Shown one piece after another: positions 40,971-52,472 of a DNA stretch of 64,000 nt. The notes under the pieces were generated by a model, which saw only the letters and a list, made by a program, of their open reading frames with translations, made no database searches and was not told the origin of the DNA. Both the position numbers and the translations under genes were made by a program. Origin of the DNA: Drosophila miranda (taxonomy: Eukaryota; Arthropoda; Insecta; Diptera; Drosophilidae); contig NW_022881603.1 in the NCBI RefSeq assembly GCF_003369915.1, forward strand, positions 42,702,624 through 42,766,623, read 5' to 3'. Positions within the stretch are counted from its first letter, which is position 1; each line of letters starts with the position of its first letter.

Positions 40971-42403
40971 AACTAAGAACAAAAAGACCAATGAATCAAA
41001 AAGAAGGTAAAAAAAATTAAAAAGTATGGAAGTATGAAATGCGTATGGAAGTTGATATAACTTCTTCTTAAATATACCTTGTAAAGAAGTTCTCAGGCCG
41101 AGGTACAGCTTCTCAGTCTGTCCAGGGCCCGGTCCTTCCACACAGCAAAATTTGTTGTGTGAGGACCTAAGGGGAGAGCCGCTCGGGGGGACGGTCGGGC
41201 CTGGCCCGGCCACGAGGCGTGGGTGAAGCCGTGCTTGGGAGCTGCAGAGACGTGCGTTGGGGGTCATGTGTGGCGGGAGACGGGGTTTGGGTCAGGGATC
41301 GGAAAGGTGTGGGAGAGGGGAGCCCAGCCTAGCAGATGCCGCATGATCCACGACTCACATCTGCGTCGCCGGGTCCCCCGGGCGAGGGTGTAGGAGAGGG
41401 AACCCAGCTTTGCGAATGCCGCGTGAATCCACGACTCACATCCAGCATCGCCGGGTCCCCAGGGGAGAAAGGTATAGGAGAGGGAAAACCCAGTTTGGTG
41501 AATGCCGCATGAATCCACGACTCACATCCACTTCGCCGGGCCTCCCGGGAAAAGGGAAGAGAGGGGGAGGGGGGTGAGTGACTCCTACGGGCGAATGTTC
41601 TGAGACAGAGATTGGGTTGAGGTTGGTGTCTTTATTGTTTTCGGATCATTTCCCTACTTAAAATCCCGCGCCTGCAGCGGGGAAATAAACGCCAAAAAAA
41701 ATATCATAAACAACATGTGGGCATAGATATGTAAAGAAACTGCGGGAATGTTCTGCTTATACCTGCCTACTGCACCGATCTATCCCCCCCAGAGCTCACA
41801 TACGTGAGGTGGCTCACCCTTGTGTCCCTTCTTTGGGTCCTGTTCTCCCACGGCGGGTCCTCGTCACTTCGGTGGCTTCCTTTGCACACCGCGTGGGTGC
41901 GGTCACAGCTGGTTTTATTCACCGCGTGCGGGCGAACACGGCTTATTGCGTACACGGCGCGGTCACGGCTAGTTTTTCACATATATTTTGGCTTCCGCCG
42001 CACAACCGGTCTGGCTCAGCCCTCCGAGATCACTCCCGAGCTTGGCTCGCGCTGGACCGTGCCAGGCCTCGGCTTTTCTTTTTCGCAGCTTCTCTGCCGC
42101 TTCGCTGCTGCGCCGCCTTCGGCTGCCGGCCTCGGCGGCGTGGGTGTATGGCTGCGTGTGTGTATTGCCTGCTTCGCCGTCGGCTCTTTTCCTCGGCTGC
42201 GTGGGCGTAAAACCGATCGGCGGCTTCTCTGCCGCTTCGCTCTCTTTCATGTTCTCTTTTCGTCTGCCTATAGCCGTTCTCTTCCTTGCGTTGGCTGCGT
42301 GGGCGTAAGAGCGTATCTCTTTCGTGTTGGTTCTCTTTTCCTTCGTATAGCCGTGGTGTGCGTCTCTCTTCGCTGCGTGGCCGTAGTGTGCGTCTCTCTT
42401 ACG

Positions 42404-43513
42404 TTGTGAGTTGCTGCGGACACCGCAACTCTACAGTTATACCCGATACTAAGTCAGTATGGCTCTCCTCCGGCAGACGCTGCTAATATTAAACGACACG
42501 ACAAAGAGTGCGTGCGAGAGACACAGAAAATCAGTCTGAGCGTGACGTCGGGCGCTGCGTAGCCAGTGCAAATTGATTTGTTCCTTTTGGCTATACAAAT
42601 TATCTGATCTGGTCCAGATTCAGCAATCTGATAGATATGGTCGTTATCTATGATTCTGCGTTTTTAGTTTTCTCGAATGTGCAATATTGTGGATGCAACA
42701 GATTTTCGTCTTTTGTTTGGGCGGAAGGGGGTGGGGCGAAACTTTGAGATATACGTTTTATAGCGAGATCTGACAGGAGTGCGGATACCAAATTTGGTTA
42801 CTCTAGCCTTAATAGTCTCTGAGATTTTTGAATATCCCCAGATTTTCGTCCTTTGCGGGGGCGGAAGGGGGTGTGGCGAAATTTTGAAACAAACTCGTCT
42901 CGGTCCGATATATTAGGAGTGTGGATACCAGATTTGGTTGCTCTAGCTTTTATAGTCTCTGAGATCTAGGCGCTAATGTTTTACTCTAAGCAAAGCCGCC
43001 TATGCTACGTGTGTGTTAGAGAGAGACAGGGCGAGAAAAAATGAAATTGTTTTCGTGATTCTGGCTATAATAATTATACGATCTGGTTCAGATTTTGCAT
43101 TCTAAAAGATATAGTCATCTTCTACGATTCTGCGTTTGTAGTTTTCTCGTATCGTCGAAATTGTGGATGCCACAGATTTTCGCTCTTTGTGGGGGCGGAA
43201 GTGGGCGGGGCAAAGTTTTAAAATATTCTTGTAGCAGTGACATATCACAGAAGTCTGGACACAAAACATCGTTGCTCTAGCTCTTATAGTCTTTGAGCAC
43301 TAGGCGCTGAAGGGGACGGACAGACGGACAGACGGACGGACGGACAGACGGACAGACGGACAGACAGACATGGCTCAATCGACTCGGCTATTGATGCTGA
43401 TCAAGAATATATATACTTTATGGGGTCGGAAACGATTCCTTTTGGACGTTACACACATCCACTTTTACCACAAATCTAATATACCCCAATACTCATTTTG
43501 AGTATCGGGTATA
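42404..43513 (-). mobile_element. DINE-1-type Helitron (copy B)
   Basis: Minus-strand copy with the 3' hairpin at 42404-42430 and the TATACCCGATACTC end near 43513. It is directly abutted by copy C in the same orientation. It interrupts the 3' LTR within a tract that is continuous in the 5' LTR near 53795. Confidence 0.75.
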
Positions 43514-44620
43514 ACGAGGGGGAACGTTGTGAGTTGCTGCGGACACCGCAACTCTACAGTTATACCCGATACTTAGTCAGTATGGCTCTCCTCCGGCAGA
43601 CGCCGCTAATATTGAACGACACGACAAAGAGTGCGTGCGAGAGAGACAGAAAATCAGTCTGAGCGTGACGTCGGGCGCTGCGTAGCCAGTGCAAATTGAT
43701 TTGTTCCTTTTGGCTATACAAATTATCTGATCTGGTCCAGATTTAGCAATCTGATAGATATGGTCGTTATCTATGATTCTGCGTTTTTAGTTTTCTCGAA
43801 TGTGCAATATTGTGGATGCAACAGATTTTCGTCCTTTGTGGGGGCAGAAGGGGGTGGGGCGAAATTCTGAGATATACGTTTTATAGTGAGATCTAACAGA
43901 AGTGCGGATACCAAATTTGGTTACTCTAGCCTTAATAGTCTCTGAGATTTGTGGATGCCCCAGATTTTCGTCCTTTGCGGGGGCGGAAGGGGGTGTGGCG
44001 AAATTTGGACACGAAACGGTCAAGGTCCGATATCACAGGAGTGTGGATACCAAATTTGGTTGCTCTGGCTCTTATAGGTTCTGAGATCCTTGAACTCATA
44101 TTTTGCAATTGGCAAAACCGACCATGAAAACTGTGTGTTAGAGAGAGACAGAGCGAGAAAGAATGAAATTGTTTTCTTGATTTTGGCTATATTAATTATA
44201 CGATCTGGTTGAGATCTTACATTCTAAAACATATAGTCATCCTCTACGATTCTGCGTTTTTGGTTTTATCGTATCTTTAAAAATGTGGATGCCACAGATT
44301 TTCGTCTTTTGTGGGGGCGGAAGTGGGCGGGGCGAAGTTTTGAAATATTTTTGTAGCAGTGACATATCACAGAAGTCTGGACACAAAACATCGTTGCTCT
44401 AGCTCTTATAGTCTTTGAGCACTAGGCGCTGAAGGGGACGGACAGACGGACAGACGGACGGACGGACAGACGGACAGACGGACAGACAGACATGGCTATT
44501 GATGCTGATCAAGAATATATACTTTATGGGGTCGGAAACGATTCCTTCTGGACGTTACACACATCCACTTTTACCACAAATCTAATATACCCCAATACTC
44601 ATATTGAGTATCGGGTATAA
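43514..44620 (-). mobile_element. DINE-1-type Helitron (copy C)
   Basis: Second, tandem copy, joined head to tail with copy B; it has its own hairpin end (43525-43560) and microsatellite (44440-44490). Confidence 0.75.
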
Positions 44621-44833
44621 AAAGGCCTACTGTTTTGGGGTTTCTTAGCCTATTTCTTACTTTAAAGGGTGAAAATAAGGATTCATTGTTGTTTGTCTTG
44701 GTAATACTAATAATAATAGAAGTAATAAAATCGGATAATAGTGAATAATAATGAAATTAGATAACAAGCCGTCGGGGCGGTCCCTTCAGGGGATGGTGTC
44801 GTGGTCAGTGTTGTGGAGGCTTATGCCTTCACA

Positions 44834-44843
44834 CTCCCTTCCT
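44834..44843 (-). other. polypurine tract
   Basis: AGGAAGGGAG on the minus strand directly before the 3' LTR, the usual plus-strand primer. The stop codon of the third ORF overlaps it. Confidence 0.6.
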
Positions 44844-46692
44844 ACTTCGGGGTGGGGCGCGGTGAAATGCGCACCAAATTTCCGCTGATGCATACGCGGA
44901 AGCGTTGGCCGTCGTGGTGTTCTAGGCTGCGGATCCGGCTGCGCCCGTGACGCGCCGCGTTTGCCTGAGCGCTGGCGCCTTCCAGCAGGCTTTGCGGGAT
45001 GCGGCGGTCAGGCGTTCTTACCCGCCAGGCGACTGGGGCGATTGGCCATTCCTGCTCCTCCTGCAGCGCGTTTAGCTCGGGCATCTCCTCGAACGCTGTG
45101 AGCAGTCCGCCCGCCTCTGCCTCTTCCAAGCCCAATGACAGGTCGCTGTCCTCCTTTGGTTGGCTCGGGTTTCCTGGTTCGGCCTCTCGGGCCGTGCAGC
45201 TCGTCGGTTCCGGGTTCGGGGCGTTGTGGTCGGTGGGAACTGGCGATAGCCACTTCATTGGTGCGTGGTCCAGCGGCTGCCAATCGGGATTCTCCCCTCT
45301 TTCCGGGGCTGCCGCCTCCTCCTGCGCGTCCCACTCCTGCAGTCTGGCGTGCCACCCGTCGTCCCAGCTGGTGTCCGGGATCGGGCCGTTTGGGTTCTCC
45401 TGCCCTCCCAGGATCCAGGCTACCTCCTCGTCTCCGTCATCCCTGGGTATCGGGGACACGGGTCCGTCCCGCAGGCCGAGTTCCTGGAGCAGTTGGGGCA
45501 GCTCATTGCCGGTTACGTGTCTGGGTGGCTCGTGTTCATCCTGAAGGCCGAGGTTCCGGAGCCGTCGGGGCAGCGCATCGCCCAGACTGCCGTCGCTGAT
45601 CCGTAGCGGAGTGGTGTCGTCCTCTCCTAGGAGCTGTACCTCGTCGTCGCTTGTTGTGTCGTTGTCCGACGCGGGGATGATCTACCTCTCGGGCCTGGGA
45701 GGGATGACGGGCCGTGGATGGGCGAGCAGCAGTTGCAGGGTCCTGTCGGCGTCCTTCCAGGTGGTCCAAGGTGCTACGTCAACCGCAATGTTGGCTGGAG
45801 TGTTCTTCTGGCAGTTGGCCGGCCCATCTTCGTCCTCGCTCACGTCCGAGTATGGGCCCGTCGTGGCCCGCTCGGCCTCCAGTTGGCGGTTTAGCTCCTG
45901 GACGGAGTGCTTGACCCATGGGCGGCCACCCGCTTTTCCGAAGCGTCGGTCGTGCAAGAACTCTTCATCGGTGCTTTCCTGGCAGGTCGGCTCCCAGTGC
46001 TTGTCGGCCTCCATCGTCGGGCTGGTGAACCCTTCGTCGGAGCTGCTGTCGTAGTTCGGCCGTGGGGTCAGCGGTTCTCCCATGCGGTACAGGTAATAGG
46101 GCGGTGGTGGTGGGGACCGCAGCCGCAGTTTGTGCGCGACTGGGGATCTGCTCTGCCCCCCGGAGTTGGGGTCCAGGTTGACGTGTCCTGGCTCGACGCG
46201 TCTTCGAGTCGCGCGTGGGGTGACGGCGGTGCCTGTTCCTTGGCCTGGATGCTTGCGGCGGCGTGGGCGTCTTGGTGGCTCCTGCTGGGCCCGGCCTGCT
46301 CGGACCTCCTCGTCTGAGTCCGATGGCCGCATCGCCTCCACTGTGATGATCCCAGACAGGTTGTTTCGTGACGTGTTCGGATGGACGACGTCGTTGAGCC
46401 ATGCCCAGGCCATGGTTGTTGCCCGACGGGGCGACGGTGGGCCTTCGGGGCGGGCCCGACGTCGGGATGGCCTAGGTGGCCTGGGTGGTCGTGGTACGGC
46501 TCCTGTTGATGGTCCATGCTGCGTGGTGTTGCCCGGTTCTGCTTGCGGGGTCGGAGAGTGGTGTCTTGCTTGTGGTTGGCTGGTCGTGGACCGTGGTTGC
46601 CTTGAGCTGGGCGGCGACGCACCCCTAGGATGCCCCTCCGTGCCATCCTCTGCCTCTAGAGGCTGTGCGTCGCTCGTCCTTGGGTTGTCCAT
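44842..46692 (-). pseudogene. retroelement ORF3, acidic and proline-rich, one in-frame TAG
   Basis: From ATG at 46692 to the stop at 44842 one frame of 617 codons is open except for a TAG at 45682-45684 (codon 337). A strong 3' splice site (TTCTTCCCCCCACCAG) lies 10 bases before the ATG, so the ORF is probably expressed from a spliced subgenomic RNA, as env genes are. The product is not env-like: no signal peptide, transmembrane segment or Cys pattern. It is Pro/Arg-rich at first, then Asp/Glu-rich blocks, ending with a short basic segment. Function unknown. The TAG may be inactivating or a leaky stop. Confidence 0.6.
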
Positions 46693-46833
46693 GTCGGATC
46701 TGGTGGGGGGAAGAAACCTTGTTTGGTTAGAACCTGACCTGTGCCACTGATGTGCCCTGTGCCCTGGGTTTCCCTGATCGGTTGCCCCTTGTGGGGCGAG
46801 GACATTACGGCAGCGCACTACCATAAGTGGCCC

Positions 46834-47577
46834 TCATGAACTCGCGGTTTTCCTGGTGCTGGAGTCGTCCTCATCGTTGTCTTCTTCGTTTTCGCTGGTG
46901 AGGGTGTGCTCGACGTCGTCGCTGGTGAGGGTGTGCTCGTGGTCGTGGTAGGCCTTGAGGTCGGCTAGTCCGGCCGTTCGTCGTTGTCTTCCCGGATGCT
47001 TCTGGAGTCGTGCTATGGTAGGGGAAATAACTTTTACTACTTTGTAAGGCCCCTCATATATGGGAGCCAGTTTGGCAGCGAAGTTGTCCGCCGCTTTGGA
47101 CAGGTGATTTTGGCGTAGCATCACGAGCGTCCCGATCGTGGGTCTCCATTCGCGTCGAAGTAGGTTGTAGTTCCTGCTCTGCGTCTGTGATGCCTGCTGG
47201 GTATTTTCCTGTACGATGGCAAAGATTCTCTTGAGTCGCTTGGCCTTGTCGGTTGGGATCTCTGTCACTTCGCCTAGTCCTGGGGTCGCCTCTTCGTACA
47301 AGGCTCCAGGCAACCGAGGTTCCCGGCCGTGTACGATGAATGCTGGGCTGAAGCCTGTGGTGTCCGATGTGCTGCTGTTGATGGCTAGGCTGAGTTCGGG
47401 CAGCAGCTCGTCCCATGTCCGCTGGCCTCCATCGATGTACTGGGCGATCATGGTTTTGATCGTCCTGTTGGCTCGTTCCGTGGGGTTTTGTTGTGGGGTA
47501 TAGGGCTTGCTGCCACGGCGATAGGTCCTCCAGTTCCAGGGCGGTAATGGTGGCCAAGATCTCGTTCTAGTAGTCAT
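46834..47577 (-). pseudogene. integrase C-terminal part
   Basis: Encodes Y-T-P-Q-Q-N-P-T-E-R-A-N-R and the helix bearing the last acidic part of the integrase core fold, then the C-terminal domain (M-L-R-Q-N-H-L-S-K, P-I-Y-E-G-P-Y-K-V). The zinc-binding domain and the D,D part of the D,D-35-E core are missing; reading begins directly after the protease-RT linker. An acidic tail follows. Confidence 0.8.
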
Positions 47578-49321
47578 CCGAGTCGGCTGGGCGAAACGGG
47601 TTGCGTTCCCGTCTATCTTGGCGTCGGCTAATGGCTCCAGTTAGTAGTCCGTCGTCGGGTTTCTGTGGTATCGGGGTTTGTGGCTTGCGTGATGTCTGTC
47701 GTGTTGGGTGACTACGTGGTGACTCCCGGTTCGATGAGCTGGCCCTGGATTGATCCCGCGGGGTCGCAGCTATCTCTGCCGAAGTCTTCTGCTCTCTGCG
47801 GTGTCCTGTTGGTGACTCCTGGTTCGACGAGCTGGCCCTGGATAGATCCAGTGGAGCCGTAGCTGTCTCTGCCAAAGTCCCTTGCTTCCTGCTGTGTCCT
47901 GTTGGTGACTCCTGGTTCGACGAGCTGGCCCTGGATTGATCCAGTGGAGCCGTAGCTGTCTCTGCCAAAGTCCCTTGCTTCCTGCTGGGTCCTGTTGGTG
48001 ACTCCTGGTTCGACGAGCTGGCCCTGGATTGATCCAGTGGAGCCGTAGCTGTCTCTGCCAAAGTCCCTTGCTTCCTGCTGTGTCCTGTTGGTGACTCCTG
48101 GTTCGACGAGCTGGCCCTGGATTGATCCAGTGGAGCCGTAGCTGTCTCTGCCAAAGTCCCTTGTTTCCTGCTGGGTCCTGTTGGTGACTCCTGGTTCGAC
48201 GAGCTGGCCCTGGATTGATCCAGTGGAGCCGTAGCTGTCTCTGCCAAAGTCCCTTGCTTCCTGCTGTGTCCTGTTGGTGACTCCTGGTTCGACGAGCTGG
48301 CCCTGGATTGATCCAGTGGAGCCGTAGCTGTCTCTGCCAAAGTCCTTGTTGTGTTGCGTTGTCCTGTTGGTGTCGGGATTCGTGCCGGGGAACTGGCCAT
48401 GGTTGGATCCATCGGTGTCGCAGTTCTTTCCGTCGTAGCTTTCTTCGTGTCCTGTTGTGGTGGCGTAGTCCTGGGGTTGTTGCTTGATCTTGTCGGGTAA
48501 GGTCTTGTTGTCGCGGCGGTTGGATGGTTCGTGGTTGGCTGTGGGGTGTTGGTCTGGGGCTGGTCTCGGATGGCATTTGAGTCCGCAACCGTGACGGCCC
48601 GTGGGCGTGGCTGGGCGGTGCATGATGGTATCGTCCCGGCGGGTTTCTGCTGCAACTTCAGCTGGAGATATGCCCGTCCACAGTGGATTCTTGCGCGGAT
48701 GCCACAGAGGAAGTCGAGTCCCAAGATGAAGTCGTCTAATACCATGGGGAGTATAAGAAGAGACACCTGTGTTTCTTGTTGATCCAGGCGCACGGTGACT
48801 GCTATCGCTTGGTTGATCTCCTTCCTGGTTCCATCTGCCAGGCGGATCCTGGTCCTCACCTCTCGCCTGTTCTTGGTCGTCCCTATCTCCTTCGCCAGCC
48901 GCTCACTGATGAAGGATCGTGTGGCTCCAGTGTCAAAGGTGGCAGCAAATGCTCTCCCATTGATGTCCACCAGGGCAGCGATCCTTCCTCCGGTCATGCT
49001 TAATGGTCTCCTGTTCCTGGGTGCGCGCCTCCGTCCATGTCCCAGTTGGGCGGAGACCCGACCCGTTTCACGACGCTGGTTTCCGGCAGCAGTTGATGGT
49101 CCGGACCCCTCGGTGGCCACATTCCCAACAGAACAGCTTCTGTCGGTTTGTGCACGCACCACTGAAATGGCCGTTTTCCCCGCAGTTCCGGCAGGCTCGT
49201 TGTACATCGATCGCCTGCTCTTGCTCCTGGCCGATTCCCCGGTTGGCGATCTCGGTTTTCCCGGGTGTCTCGTGTGTGTTGCCTCGTTGTGGGTTGGTTC
49301 CATTGCCGGTATAGGCGGCAC
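47567..49321 (-). CDS. retroelement aspartic protease with 31-residue tandem repeats
   Basis: Overlaps gag by 254 bases in another frame, suggesting ribosomal frameshifting. The protease active site is F-D-T-G-A-T-R-S-F, with I-L-G-L-D-F-L further on. The following linker contains about six copies of a 31-residue unit (47713-48350), and the frame stops at 47567 where reverse transcriptase would be expected. Confidence 0.8.
   Translation of the reverse strand: MPPIPAMEPTHNEATHTRHPGKPRSPTGESARSKSRRSMYNEPAGTAGKTAISVVRAQTDRSCSVGNVATEGSGPSTAAGNQRRETGRVSAQLGHGRRRAPRNRRPLSMTGGRIAALVDINGRAFAATFDTGATRSFISERLAKEIGTTKNRREVRTRIRLADGTRKEINQAIAVTVRLDQQETQVSLLILPMVLDDFILGLDFLCGIRARIHCGRAYLQLKLQQKPAGTIPSCTAQPRPRAVTVADSNAIRDQPQTNTPQPTTNHPTAATTRPYPTRSSNNPRTTPPQQDTKKATTERTATPMDPTMASSPARIPTPTGQRNTTRTLAETATAPLDQSRASSSNQESPTGHSRKQGTLAETATAPLDQSRASSSNQESPTGPSRKQGTLAETATAPLDQSRASSSNQESPTGHSRKQGTLAETATAPLDQSRASSSNQESPTGPSRKQGTLAETATAPLDQSRASSSNQESPTGHSRKQGTLAETATAPLDLSRASSSNQESPTGHRREQKTSAEIAATPRDQSRASSSNRESPRSHPTRQTSRKPQTPIPQKPDDGLLTGAISRRQDRRERNPFRPADSDDY
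47713..48350 (-). repeat. 93-bp tandem repeat in the protease linker
   Basis: About six to seven units of 93 bp, each encoding 31 residues (core A-E-T-A-T-A-P-L-D-Q-S-R-A-S-S-S-N-Q-E). Units alternate between S-P-T-G-H and S-P-T-G-P, so the higher-order unit is a 186-bp dimer. The frame is kept in every unit. Confidence 0.85.
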
Positions 49322-50417
49322 GGGGTCGATGGTTCTGCGTGGTCCCGACGCTGCGGAGTGCGTCTCGGTCCCGCGCGGTTTCGTAGGCCGAGACGAGCTG
49401 GGTCAATTCTGTGAGTGATCGGAAATCTTGTCTGCGCGTGTACATTTGATACTCCGGACGGAGATTTTCGTAGATCCGCTCGAGTTCCTGTTCCCGAGTA
49501 TACTGGGCTCGTTGCATCATCAGACGCAACTCGATAAGGTAATCCCGGAAGGATTCCTTGGGCTTCTGTTCCCGACTTCGTATGGTGTCTTCCAGCCGCT
49601 GGAAGTATCTGGGGGGCAGGAAGAATTCTAGGAATTCTTTCCTAAAGTCTGTCCAATTCTGTCCCTGCATCTGAAAAGTTCGGAACCGTCCTTCGGCCTT
49701 ACCTGTAAGGAGACCGGAGATGGCCCGCGGCAACTGCTCTGGGCTCCCGCCGTATGATTCCACTCGCTCCTCGAGCCTTTCGATGAACGCTAGTGGGTCC
49801 GCGTGGCCGTCGAAAGTAAATCCCCATTTCCGGAGTTTGTCCGCCAGTAACGAGTACGAGATCTCACCCCCTCCGGGGCGTGAGACCCGATGTCCCTGAG
49901 GAAGACGTGGATGTTCTCCTTCCGTGGTTGTCTGGTGGCTAGGCGTGGCCAGGGGTCCAGCGGTAGTGGGTACTGGCGCGTGGTTCTTGCTGGACGCCTC
50001 TGGTCTGGTTCCTTGGAGTGGTCCTTGGGCAGCTCGTTGTGGTTGCTCGTCCTGGGCGGCCGGTGTCTCGGTTGCTGACTCGCGGTATCCGTGGGTGGAT
50101 CCTTGGCTCGTGCTGGGCAGCTCGGGTACAATTAATCGCAGTTTTGGTCCCTCCTTGCTGTCTTCCATCTTCGTCCGGCTCTCTGGCCCGGGTGACGTGG
50201 CTGGACTCCGGGGGTCCCTGGGGCTCGGTATGGGGCCAAAGTGCGTAGCCAATTCGTCCAGCCTTGCCTGCACGGCTTCGGGGTGCCCAGGGCGTGCGAT
50301 GAATGCGGTGATCCGGCTCCGTAGGTCCTCTACAGTCCCAGATTCTCCTAGTCCAAACTCCTTAGCTAGGCTCTGCAGCTCGTCCTTCCTGCGGGACGCT
50401 ATCCAGCGGATGTTCAT
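49068..50417 (-). CDS. retroelement Gag
   Basis: 449 residues: a SAP-like N-terminus, a Pro/Ser-rich linker, a retrotransposon capsid region (F-L-E-F-F-L-P-P-R-Y, E-S-F-R-D-Y-L-I-E-L-R) and a C-terminal zinc knuckle C-R-N-C-G-E-N-G-H-F-S-G-A-C followed by a partial second one (C-W-E-C-G-H). The frame is open throughout. It binds and packages element RNA. Confidence 0.85.
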   Translation of the reverse strand: MNIRWIASRRKDELQSLAKEFGLGESGTVEDLRSRITAFIARPGHPEAVQARLDELATHFGPIPSPRDPRSPATSPGPESRTKMEDSKEGPKLRLIVPELPSTSQGSTHGYRESATETPAAQDEQPQRAAQGPLQGTRPEASSKNHAPVPTTAGPLATPSHQTTTEGEHPRLPQGHRVSRPGGGEISYSLLADKLRKWGFTFDGHADPLAFIERLEERVESYGGSPEQLPRAISGLLTGKAEGRFRTFQMQGQNWTDFRKEFLEFFLPPRYFQRLEDTIRSREQKPKESFRDYLIELRLMMQRAQYTREQELERIYENLRPEYQMYTRRQDFRSLTELTQLVSAYETARDRDALRSVGTTQNHRPRAAYTGNGTNPQRGNTHETPGKTEIANRGIGQEQEQAIDVQRACRNCGENGHFSGACTNRQKLFCWECGHRGVRTINCCRKPAS

Positions 50418-51336
50418 CCTGATCCTGGTACACTAATCGGGGCACCGGTACGAGTCCTTATCAGAACGGTACTGGGTCTGGGGCTTCTGTACTAGGATAC
50501 GCGGCACTGGGTGGAGAGTCCTGTTCGAAGGACACGCGGCACGGTACTGGATCGGTGATCCTATACTAGGATACACAGCACTGGGTTGGATGATCCTGTC
50601 GAAGGATACGTGGCGCGGTACAGGGAAAGGTTCTGTATGACTGCTCGGTGGTAACTGTGTGACTGCTCGGTAACAACTACCTGACTGCTCGGTAATGACT
50701 GTCTGACTGCTCGGTAACAACTGTCCTGACCGGTGTTCCTGCTTCGCCTTATATTGGCCGTGGCCATGGCTTTGTGGCCGAGGGCTCCTCTGCCATGTAG
50801 CTGCTCCTCTGCGATCGCCGGCTGTCCCTCGCTGCTCCGTTGTTCTACCGCTGCTTCGCTGCTTGGCTGCTCTGTCACTGCTTGGCTGCTCTGTCACTGT
50901 CTCGCTGCTCTGTCTCTGCCTCGCTGCTCTGTCACTGCTTGGCTGCTCTGTCACTGTCTCGCTGCTCTGTCACTCCTCGCTGCTCTGTCACTGCCTCGCT
51001 GCTCTGTCGCTGCGCCTTCTCCTCTCTGCCGCTGCCACGTTGCTCTGTCGTTGCTGCTTTGCTGCTCTGCCGCTGTCTCGTTGCTCTGTCGCTGCTGCTT
51101 TGCTGCTCTGCCGCTGCGCCGCTGCTGCTGCTTTGCTAATCTGTCGCGTGTGCCGCTTTGTCGCCGTCGCGTACCAAAGTTTTAGGCGCCGTCCGCGGCC
51201 ATTTTCTCCCGGCACGCGGTGCTGTGTCTTCGGCGTCTCTCCCAGTCTCTTTCTGTCGCGTAGGTGGCTGGCCGCGTGGTTTTTCGCGTCTCTCCCCGTC
51301 TCTTTCTGCCTCGTAGGTGGCTGGCTGCGTGGTTTT
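50418..51336. other. retroelement leader with simple repeats
   Basis: Between gag and the nested DINE-1 copy D. Low-complexity runs built on GCTGCTCTGTCACTG (50830-51130) and TGACTGCTCGGTAA (50640-50720) fill much of it. Open frames here are composition artefacts. Confidence 0.6.
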
Positions 51337-52115
51337 TATACCCGATACTCAAAATGAGTATTGGGGTATATTAGATTTGTGGTAAAAGTGGATGTGTGTA
51401 ACGTCCAGAAGGAATCGTTTCCGACCCCATAAAGTATATATATTCTTGATCAGCATCAATAGCCGAGTCGATTGAGCCATGTCTGTCTGTCCGTCTGTCC
51501 GTCCGTCCGTCTGTCCGTCTGTCCGTCCCCTTCAGCGCCTAGGGCTCAAAGACTATAAGAGCTAGAGCAACGATGTTTTGTATCCAGACTTCTGTGATAT
51601 GTCACTGCTACAAAAATATTTCAAAACTTCGCCCCGCCCCCTTCCGCCCCCGCAAAGGACGAAAATCTGGGGCATCCACAAATCTCAGAGACTATTAAAG
51701 CTAGAGTAACCAAATTTGGTATCCGCACTTCTGTTAGATCTCACTATAAAACGTTTATCTCAGAATTTCGCCCCACCCCCTTCCGCCCACACAAAGGACG
51801 AAAATCTGTTGCATCCACAATATTGCACATTCGAGAAAACTAAAAACGCAGAATCATAGATAACGACCATAACTATCAGATTGCTGAATCTGGACTAGAT
51901 CAGATAATTTTTATAGCCAAACGGAACAAATCAATTTGCACTGGCTACGCAGCGACCGACGTCACGCTCAGACTGATTTTCTGTCTCTCTCGCACGCACT
52001 CTTTGTCGTGTCGTTTAATATTAGCGGCGTCTGCCGGAGGAGAGCATACTGACTAAGTATCGGGTATAACTGTGGAGTTGCGGTGTCCGCAGCAACTCAC
52101 AACGTTCCCCATCGT
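51337..52115 (+). mobile_element. DINE-1-type Helitron (copy D, shorter)
   Basis: Same two ends as copy A (TATACCCGATACTC and the terminal hairpin) but about 350 bp shorter internally. Inserted in the leader of the LTR element, opposite orientation. Confidence 0.75.
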
Positions 52116-52452
52116 TTTTTTTTTCCGCGTGGTTTTTGCCGGCGCGTCTGCGACACGTGCCGGCGGCTGTTGCTTGGGGGGTATTAGAGAAACCAGCCTC
52201 AGCTGTACATATGTAAGTCGAGGGATCAAAGATTGGTGCTGGCTATTCGCCGGGACTCTGATTTTTGGCTGCTAATCACTGATTTTAAGTTTTCCTTCCT
52301 TTTCTCCTGCTGCTTTTCCTGATCCGTGGCTCCTAAGCATCGTTTGCTGTTTTGCTTTTGTGGGTCTTGCCTTTTAACTGTTGGCTGCTGCTTGGTTCCC
52401 TTTTCACTTTTAACTGCTTTTCACTTATTCCCTATGCTCACCGACTCTCCCC

Positions 52453-52470
52453 TCGTGAGTCCCTGCGCCA
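52453..52470 (-). other. tRNA primer-binding site
   Basis: TGGCGCAGGGACTCACGA on the minus strand, two bases inside the 5' LTR; the TGG pairs with a tRNA CCA end. I cannot name the tRNA from memory. Confidence 0.6.
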
Positions 52471-52472
52471 TC

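Larger units (their letters stand above)
41080..44833 (-). repeat. 3' LTR, interrupted by two DINE-1 copies
   Basis: Matches the 5' LTR at 52473-54040 with scattered single-base differences and some indels, and contains about 2.2 kb of inserted DINE-1 (42404-44620). Inside, a segment containing CACGACTCACATC recurs three times (41350-41530). Confidence 0.85.

Noticed and set aside
41804-42409. 201-codon open frame in the left LTR, and its counterpart at 53198-53704
   Set aside because: Lies in LTR simple-repeat DNA, with equally open frames on other strands and no domain; composition artefact.
45008-46750. Long plus-strand and other-frame ORFs opposite retroelement ORF3
   Set aside because: GC-rich DNA keeps several frames open; only the minus-strand frame 44842-46692 is continuous with a splice acceptor and fits element order.
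47712-48623. 303-codon alternative frame over the 93-bp repeat
   Set aside because: Repeat unit length divisible by three keeps all frames open; the protease frame has D-T-G and is the real one.
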